This document shows positions 58,494 to 64,000 of a stretch of DNA of 64,000 bases, one piece after another (positions within the stretch are counted from its first letter, which is position 1; each line of letters opens with the position of its first letter). Source of the DNA: Leifsonia xyli. GTDB lineage: Bacteria; Actinomycetota; Actinomycetes; Actinomycetales; Microbacteriaceae. The notes under the pieces are model-generated. The model was not told the origin of the DNA. It did not search any database and saw nothing but the letters and a program-made list of their open reading frames with translations. The stretch is from NCBI GenBank assembly GCA_003243275.1, contig QFQR01000009.1, positions 35,250 through 99,249 of the forward strand, read 5' to 3'. The position numbers and the translations under genes were made by a program.

Positions 58494-61400
58494 GTGTCTC
58501 TGCTCTCCGTGTTCAGCCTGCGCAACCGCGCGCTCATCGCCCTGCTCACCGTGGTCGTCGCGCTCTTCGGCGGCTACGCGCTCACCGCGCTCAAGCTCGA
58601 GCTGTTCCCCTCGCTCACCCTCCCCAACGTCACGATCGTCACGAGCTACCCGGGTGCGAGCCCCGAGGTCGTCGAGAACGACGTCTCGACGCCCATCGAG
58701 TCGGCCATCCAGGGCGTCGAGGGGCTCGACTCCACCTCCGCCACGAGTTCGGCCGGCGTCTCCACGGTGCAGGCGAGCTTCGTCTACGGCACCGACCTCA
58801 CGCGCGCCGAGCAGAAGGTGGAGCTCGCGATCGGTCGCATCAAGTCGCAGCTGCCGAGCGCGGTCGACCCGCAGGTGGTGACCTTCTCGATCGGCGACTT
58901 CCCCGTCGTGCAGCTCGCCGTCACGAGCCAGCTCGACGCCGCCGACCTCGCGTCCCGCCTCGAGACCCTCACCGTTCCGGCCCTCGAGCAGACCGACGGG
59001 GTGAGCGCGGCGACCGTCTACGGGGCGACCGGACAGCGCATCACGATCACCCCGGATGCCGCCAAGCTCGCCGAGCGCGGCCTCAGCACCCAGGCCATCC
59101 GGGATGCGCTGAAGGCCAACGGCATGCTGATCGCCGCCGGCACCGTCGACGAGGGCGACAAGACCCTCACCGTGCAGGCGGGCGTCAAGATCGACTCCAC
59201 CGACACCCTGGGCGCGTTGCCGCTGCTCGGCTCCGCCACCCCCACCACGATCGCCGACGTCGCCACGGTGCAGATCGTCGACAACCCCATCACCGGCATC
59301 TCGCGCGTCAACGGCGACCCCTCGCTCACGATCGCCATCACCAAGACGCCGGCAGGAAACACGGTCGAGGTCTCCCGTGCCGTGGCCGCGCAACTGGACG
59401 AACTCGCCACCCAGCTCGGCGGCGACACCACGTTCACGGTCGTCTTCGACCAGGCGCCCTTCATCGAGCGCTCCATCAACTCGCTCGCCACCGAGGGGCT
59501 CCTCGGGCTCGGCTTCGCGGTCGTCGTGATCTTCATCTTCCTGCTGTCGATCCGCTCCACCCTGGTCGCCGCGATCTCCATCCCGGTGTCGGTGCTCATC
59601 ACCTTCGTCGCGATGCTCGCCACCGGCTACTCGCTCAATGTGCTCACCCTCGGCGCGCTCACCATCGCGATCGGGCGGGTGGTCGACGACTCCATCGTCG
59701 TGATCGAGAACATCAAGCGACATCTGAGTCTCGGGGAGGAGAAGAAGGATGCGATCCTCGCCGGCGTGAAGGAGGTCGCCACCGCGATCACCGCCTCCAC
59801 CGTCACCACGGTCGCCGTCTTCCTGCCGATCGCGCTCGTCGGCGACATCACGGGCGAGCTGTTCCGCCCGTTCGCGCTCACCGTCACCATCGCGCTGCTC
59901 GCCTCGCTGTTCGTCGCGCTCACGATCGTGCCGGTGCTGGCCTACTGGTTCCTCAAGGTGAAGCCGCACCACGCGCACGATGCCGCGGGCGCCGACGCGC
60001 AGCATCCGCTCGACGAGCTCGAGCGTCCCTCGGCCCTGCAGAAGGGCTACCTCCCGGTCATCCGCTGGACCGTCGCCCGCCCCGCCGTGACGATCGTCGC
60101 GGCGCTGCTGGTGCTCGTCGGCACCCTTGCGCTCATGCCGCTCGTGCCCACGAACTTCGTCGGCGGCTCCGGGCAGAACACCCTCACCATCCAGCAGACG
60201 ATGCCCGCCGGCACGAGCCTCACGGCGAAGGATGCGGCCGCGAAGAAGCTCGAGGCGGCGCTCAAGGGCGTCGACGGCCTCGACACGGTGCAGGTGTCGG
60301 TCGGATCCAGCGGCGGTTCGAGCTCGGCGCTCGCCGCGATCTTCGGCGGCGCAGGTGCCACCACCTTCTCGATCACGACCGACGACTCCGCCAACCAGGA
60401 CACCATCCGCTCCGATGTGCAAGACGTCATCGACGGCCTGAGCGCGGATGAGGTGGGCGAGGTGTCGGTCTCCTCCGGCTCCGGAGGTGGCGGGTTCTCG
60501 AACGACATCGCGATCGAGGTGACCGCACCCGACGCCGCCACCCTGCAGACGGCCAGCACCCAGCTGGTCGACGCGATGAAGAAGCTGAAGGTCTCGCAGC
60601 AGGTCGAGTCGAACCTCTCGGAGACGCAGCCCTACATCGCCATCCAGGTCGACCGCGAGAAGGCCGCGGCGGTGGGGCTGTCGGAGATCGCGGTCGGCGG
60701 GATCGTCGCCGAGGCGATGCTGCCGGCCTCCGTCGGATCGGTGGAGATCGACGGCGACACGCTCTCCGTCTACATCGACAACACGGCGGCACCCACCACG
60801 GTCGACGAGCTGAAGGCCTTCGTCATCCCGACACTCGCCGGGCCGAAGCCGCTCGACGAGCTCGCCACCGTCGAGGAGGTGGAGGGCCCCGCCTCCATCT
60901 CCACCCAGCGCGGGGTGCGCACGGCGACCGTCTCGATCACGCCCGACACCGCCGACATCGGCACGGCATCCGCCGACGTCACCGCGGCGCTCGCGAAGCT
61001 CGACCTGCCGGACGGCGTCACCGCGACCGTCGGCGGCGTCACCGCCGACCAGCAGGACGCCTTCAGCCAGCTCGGTCTGGCCCTGCTCGCCGCGATCCTC
61101 ATCGTCTACACCGTGATGGTGGCCACCTTCCGCAGCCTGCGGCAGCCGCTGCTGCTGCTCGTCTCGGTGCCGTTCGCGGCGACCGGTGCGATCCTGCTGC
61201 AGCTGGCCTCCGGCATCCCGCTCGGCGTCGCCTCGATCATCGGCCTGCTGATGCTCATCGGCATCGTCGTGACGAATGCGATCGTGCTCATCGACCTCGT
61301 CAACCAGTACCGAGAACGCGGGATGGGGGTGGTCGACGCCGTCGTGCACGGTGCGTCGCGGCGTCTGCGGCCCATCCTGATGACGGCGCTCGCGACGATC

Positions 61401-61604
61401 TTCGCGCTCGTTCCGATGGCGGTCGGGTTGACCGGCCACAGCGGTTTCATCTCGCAGCCGCTCGCGATCGTCGTGATCGGCGGACTCATCTCGTCGACCG
61501 TGCTGACGCTCGTGGTGCTGCCGTCGCTCTACACCCTCGTCGAGGGCGCACGCGAGCGGCGGCTGGCCCGCCGCGCTGCGGCTGCCGCGCCCGCCGCCGG
61601 TTGA
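58494..61604 (+). CDS. RND family efflux permease (HAE-type)
   Basis: 1036 residues, the length of AcrB-like exporters. Twelve helices in the 1+5 repeat layout: FSLRNRALIALLTVVVALFGGYALTAL (helix 1), then large periplasmic-like loops. The proton-relay Asp pair is present in IAIGRVVDDSIVVIENIK (about residue 399-410). FPSLTLPNVTIVTSYPGASPEVVENDV is the typical RND opening. There is no membrane-fusion or TolC-like gene nearby, as in Gram-positive RND transporters. GTG start with GGGGA about 6 nt upstream; a GATACT box at 58415-58420 gives a probable leader of about 67 nt. Export of hydrophobic compounds is inferred. Confidence 0.93.
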   Translation: MSLLSVFSLRNRALIALLTVVVALFGGYALTALKLELFPSLTLPNVTIVTSYPGASPEVVENDVSTPIESAIQGVEGLDSTSATSSAGVSTVQASFVYGTDLTRAEQKVELAIGRIKSQLPSAVDPQVVTFSIGDFPVVQLAVTSQLDAADLASRLETLTVPALEQTDGVSAATVYGATGQRITITPDAAKLAERGLSTQAIRDALKANGMLIAAGTVDEGDKTLTVQAGVKIDSTDTLGALPLLGSATPTTIADVATVQIVDNPITGISRVNGDPSLTIAITKTPAGNTVEVSRAVAAQLDELATQLGGDTTFTVVFDQAPFIERSINSLATEGLLGLGFAVVVIFIFLLSIRSTLVAAISIPVSVLITFVAMLATGYSLNVLTLGALTIAIGRVVDDSIVVIENIKRHLSLGEEKKDAILAGVKEVATAITASTVTTVAVFLPIALVGDITGELFRPFALTVTIALLASLFVALTIVPVLAYWFLKVKPHHAHDAAGADAQHPLDELERPSALQKGYLPVIRWTVARPAVTIVAALLVLVGTLALMPLVPTNFVGGSGQNTLTIQQTMPAGTSLTAKDAAAKKLEAALKGVDGLDTVQVSVGSSGGSSSALAAIFGGAGATTFSITTDDSANQDTIRSDVQDVIDGLSADEVGEVSVSSGSGGGGFSNDIAIEVTAPDAATLQTASTQLVDAMKKLKVSQQVESNLSETQPYIAIQVDREKAAAVGLSEIAVGGIVAEAMLPASVGSVEIDGDTLSVYIDNTAAPTTVDELKAFVIPTLAGPKPLDELATVEEVEGPASISTQRGVRTATVSITPDTADIGTASADVTAALAKLDLPDGVTATVGGVTADQQDAFSQLGLALLAAILIVYTVMVATFRSLRQPLLLLVSVPFAATGAILLQLASGIPLGVASIIGLLMLIGIVVTNAIVLIDLVNQYRERGMGVVDAVVHGASRRLRPILMTALATIFALVPMAVGLTGHSGFISQPLAIVVIGGLISSTVLTLVVLPSLYTLVEGARERRLARRAAAAAPAAG

Positions 61605-61620
61605 GGCGCGTGCCGCCACC

Positions 61621-61938
61621 CCGCCGGTTGAGTAGCGTGCCGTCGCGGAGCGGCGGCACGCGTATCGAAACCCCCCGCCCCCTGTCTCGCGCGCGCAGCA
61701 CGGGTGCGGGGGATCTCGATACGCCGCGCTGCGCGCGGCACTCGATCAGCGAGGGCGGGTTGCCGCGCGAGGGGTTGCGCCTGCCCTTGGGTCGAGGCCG
61801 CGCCGCCGCGCCCGCCCGGTCGGTGAGCAGCGCCCCGCCGCAGAGCGTGGGCCGCACCGTCCCGCGGGTTGAGGAGTCCGCGCACCCCGTTGGTTGAGTA
61901 GCGTGCCGCCGCGGAGCGACGGCGCGCGTATCGAAACC
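61621..61938. repeat. Cluster of REP-like repeats A, B, A
   Basis: The 368-nt gap holds three elements: family A reverse (61621-61672, with a long GC palindrome inside), family B forward (61711-61751), and family A reverse (61887-61938). The B copy and the second A copy face inwards as at 4651-4757. Between them is GC-rich sequence without a recognisable gene. Confidence 0.85.
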
Positions 61939-61972
61939 CCCCCGCTCGCCCGCACCACCGAGCCGGTCGCTG

Positions 61973-62959
61973 TCAGCCGCGCGCGACCCCCGCATCCGCA
62001 TTCGCGGGCTCGGCGGGCAGCACGCGCGGCGCGAGGGTTCGTGCATAGAAGTCGAGGATGCGCTGCTTCAGTCCGGCGTCGAGCATCGCGATCGAGTGCA
62101 GGCGCCCGCTGACGGTGACGAACGTGGTGTCGACCCCGGCATCCCGCAGCGCTCGCACGAAGAGCTGCGCCTGTTCGAGCGGGATCATCTCGTCGGTGGA
62201 GTGGGCGACGAAGAACGGCGGATCGCTCGCGTCGACCCAGGTGTCGGCGGATGCCGCTGCCGCCGCCGGGCAGTCGGACCCGGCCCGGCAGCCGAGGTAG
62301 GCGAGTTGCACCGGCGCGAAGTCCTGGGTGACGGCGACGCCGCTCAGGTCGACGGGCGCGGAGAGCTCGACGACCGCCGCGACGCGGGTTCCGCGGTCGA
62401 GCGCGCCCGTGCCGCGGGTGCCGAGCAGGGCCGCGAGGTTGCCGCCCGCTGAGCCGCCGAATGCACCGATCCGGTCGGGGTCGATGCCGAAACGGGCCAG
62501 TTGCGTCGGCTCGCGCAGCCAGGTGACGGCGGATGCGAGGTCGTCGATCGCGGCCGGGTAGGGGTTCGCGGGGGCCAGCCGGTAGTCGACCGCGAACGTC
62601 GGGTACCCGGACTTCGCGAGCCATTGGCACACGGCGCGCCAGGCGATGTCGTTCTTGGAGCCGCGGGTCCAGCTGCCGCCATGCACCACGACGATGGCCG
62701 GGCGCGCCGGCTCGGTGAGTGCGTCGAAGTCGGGCGGGGTGCAGGCGTCGAGGAACTGGGGCTGGCCGTCGGCGGAGGTGTAGGGGATGTCGACGGTGGT
62801 CGGCACCGTGGGATCGGTCGCGAGTTCGGGGTTGCTCGACCGGACGACCCCGTCGATCTCGCTCGACACCTCGGCGCCGGTGGGGGCGCATCCGCCGAGC
62901 AGCAGCACGCCGAGCAGCGCGGCCGCGAGGGCGGCACGGCTCGGGTTCGCGGTGCGCAT
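61973..62959 (-). CDS. Alpha/beta hydrolase lipoprotein (esterase)
   Basis: 328 residues. N-terminal lipoprotein signal: AALAAALLGVLLLGGCAP, lipobox LGGC with Cys24. HSL-like fold: VVVHGGSWTRGSKND (oxyanion 'HGG'), nucleophile Ser in GAFGGSAGGNLAALLG, Asp in MIPLEQ region of the C-terminal half and His in RLHSIAM. Pattern PAIVVVHGGSWT is typical of secreted actinobacterial esterases/lipases. Start chosen at the ATG before the hydrophobic stretch. Substrate unknown. Confidence 0.88.
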   Translation of the reverse strand: MRTANPSRAALAAALLGVLLLGGCAPTGAEVSSEIDGVVRSSNPELATDPTVPTTVDIPYTSADGQPQFLDACTPPDFDALTEPARPAIVVVHGGSWTRGSKNDIAWRAVCQWLAKSGYPTFAVDYRLAPANPYPAAIDDLASAVTWLREPTQLARFGIDPDRIGAFGGSAGGNLAALLGTRGTGALDRGTRVAAVVELSAPVDLSGVAVTQDFAPVQLAYLGCRAGSDCPAAAAASADTWVDASDPPFFVAHSTDEMIPLEQAQLFVRALRDAGVDTTFVTVSGRLHSIAMLDAGLKQRILDFYARTLAPRVLPAEPANADAGVARG

Positions 62960-63032
62960 GTTCGCACTACCGTAACCCCGCGCATCCACCGCCTGCGTCA
63001 CCCGCCGACCGCAGGGCATCTCGACACTGCCA

Positions 63033-63120
63033 TGTCGAAAATGCAGGAGATCTCACCCTGCTTCCCGGTGTATCCGCGGGTGTCCGCCTCGACATGCCCG
63101 AACTCTCCTGCATTTTCGAC
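63033..63120. repeat. Long palindrome, TCGAAAATGC family (copy 2)
   Basis: Arms TGTCGAAAATGCAGGAG and CTCCTGCATTTTCGAC around a 55-nt loop. Same arms and similar loop length as 55882-55976. The rest of the gap up to 63428 holds a likely promoter and a leader with a GC-rich hairpin (about 63373-63400). Confidence 0.85.
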
Positions 63121-63227
63121 CAAGAGAGCGGCGGCAGGAGGCGAGACAGGACACGAGCGGAGGAGTCGCCGGCGGTGCGGCACGGAGTTCACGGCGGATG
63201 CTCGGGCGCGAAGACAGGTCGAGCCGC

Positions 63228-63233
63228 TATGCT
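63228..63233 (+). promoter_or_regulatory. Putative -10 element of the last gene
   Basis: TATGCT at 63228-63233 is the best -10 match in the gap before the last gene. It would give a 5' leader of about 190 nt, which contains a CGTCGCACGC/GCGTGCGCGACG hairpin. A long structured leader would fit a stress- or cold-regulated RNA-related gene, but this is inference. Confidence 0.35.
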
Positions 63234-63428
63234 CGTGCGGTCGGCTCTCGACAGATCGCGGCATCAGGCCGTGTCATTGCATTGTGTACGTCGAGCGGGC
63301 CGGATCGGCGGCGCATCCGTCGCCGAGGAATTCCACGAGGAAAACGGCCCCGGTCGATCGAGCCCGGGTTCTCGTCGCACGCGCGTCTGCGTGCGCGACG
63401 CACTCTCATGAACACCGGAGACACATCC

Positions 63429-64000
63429 ATGGCGTACAACGCGCGCGCGCCCCAGGGCGGCAAGAAGAACCCGGCCGGCAAGGCCACCCAGAAGAAGGTC
63501 GGCGGTCCGTCGGCGAAGCACCGCGGCTACAAGCCCGAGGCGGATGCGTCCCGCGGCGGCAAGAAGCCGCGCTGGTCGAGCGAGCAGCGGGTTGCGCAGG
63601 GCCGCGGCGGCGAGCGTCCGCGCGGGCAGCGCTCCGAGCGCGCCGAGGACGGGCGCCCCAACTGGGAGCCGCGCGGCAAGGACGCGCGCAACGCCGTCGA
63701 GCGCGCCCCCGCGGCCCGCAAGCGCGACAGCGGATACGGCGATCGCTCGCGCGAGGAGCGCGGCTTCGAGCGCCGCGACGACCGCGGCTCGGACCATCGC
63801 TACGCCGACCGCCCCCGCACCGACCGCCCTCGCACCGACCGCCCGCACGGAGACCGTCCGCATCGCCTCGCCGGTGACCGCCCGCAGCGTCACAGCTACG
63901 GTGACGACCGCCTGCGCCGCGACGAGCGTTTCGTTCGGGAGGATGACGCGCCGCGCCGCGAGGGATACCGGGGGCGCGACGGCGTGTCGTCCTCCCGAAG
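63429..64000 (+). CDS. Basic Arg/Gly-rich protein, N-terminal part (cut at window edge)
   Basis: 190 codons read without stop to the window edge. The sequence MAYNARAPQGGKKNPAGKA..., then Arg/Asp-rich repeats (RTDRPRTDRP, HGDRPHR) is a disordered, basic N-terminus. In this group such heads precede DEAD-box RNA helicases, but no helicase motif is in the window, so the name is a guess. ATG start with GGAG nearby; an in-frame ATG 21 nt upstream (63408) has no ribosome site. Confidence 0.6.
   Translation, partial: MAYNARAPQGGKKNPAGKATQKKVGGPSAKHRGYKPEADASRGGKKPRWSSEQRVAQGRGGERPRGQRSERAEDGRPNWEPRGKDARNAVERAPAARKRDSGYGDRSREERGFERRDDRGSDHRYADRPRTDRPRTDRPHGDRPHRLAGDRPQRHSYGDDRLRRDERFVREDDAPRREGYRGRDGVSSSR

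Noticed and set aside
56853..61619. A 1588-residue minus-strand frame opposite the MocR and RND genes
   Set aside because: Low-complexity His/Arg/Glu-rich translation spanning two clear plus-strand genes and their gap; typical GC shadow.

Overview
The window is 64 kb of very GC-rich, gene-dense chromosome from a Gram-positive actinobacterium, most likely family Microbacteriaceae. Support comes from the codon habits (heavy use of 'gatgc'/'gcatcc'), a DUF3073 gene beside purM, LAxTG sortase-type surface proteins, YhgE/Pip and DUF4097 genes, many leaderless-type gene starts, and many copies of an intergenic repeat whose ends read TTTCGATACGC and CTCAACCAGC. The family assignment is inference. 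I found no rRNA, tRNA, CRISPR array, transposase or phage gene.

The backbone is a scattered purine-biosynthesis region holding eight de novo IMP/AMP genes: purA (3.3 kb), purL (16.9 kb, minus), purQ-purS (23 kb, minus), purC-purD (28-30 kb, minus), purF (39 kb, minus) and purM (42 kb). Other genes sit between them.

Layout: 0-3.2 kb, a TetR regulator, a degenerate ABC ATPase and a YhgE-type membrane protein in one overlapping minus operon. 4.7-10.7 kb, a LytS/LytT-type two-component system placed between two sodium:solute symporters, one in its own operon and one divergent with a DUF485 partner. 10.8-14.4 kb, acetyltransferase, DHA2 exporter, chorismate mutase and SDR. 17-22.4 kb, an accessory stretch between purL and purQS: a DUF559 endonuclease-like gene between two copies of one long palindrome, PadR plus membrane protein, an in-frame chimera of a GlxA/DJ-1 domain with a truncated GAPDH C-terminus, TetR plus DHA2 exporter, and a broken DUF1801 gene. 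23.3-27.6 kb, nucleoside-kinase-like gene, SGNH hydrolase, DUF308-lipase fusion and VOC dioxygenase-like protein. 30-31.8 kb, small membrane and SCP-like genes. 32-42 kb, two surface proteins with LASTG anchors around purF: a 2077-residue choice-of-anchor G/IPT/Ig/metallophosphatase protein and a cadherin-like repeat protein. 43.8-51.4 kb, FAD oxidoreductase and an alpha-glucoside-type locus (glycosidase, LacI regulator, binding protein, two permeases) with two clear LacI operators. 51.4-63 kb, KimA-like permease, PadR-DUF4097 operon with two ATATAT-core operators, YczE/MocR pair, RND exporter and esterase lipoprotein. The last gene is a basic, Arg-rich protein cut by the window edge.

The most unusual material is (i) the GlxA-GAPDH chimera and neighbouring broken DUF1801 gene in the purL-purQ gap; (ii) at least seven families of long intergenic palindromes with arms of about 16-26 bp, three of them duplicated here, one pair bracketing the DUF559 gene; (iii) BIME-like pairs of two related REP-like repeats; (iv) a YhgE partner ABC protein that has lost its nucleotide-binding motifs; and (v) a rule seen at over a dozen genes, a TAnnnT box exactly 6-7 nt before the start codon, marking leaderless transcripts.
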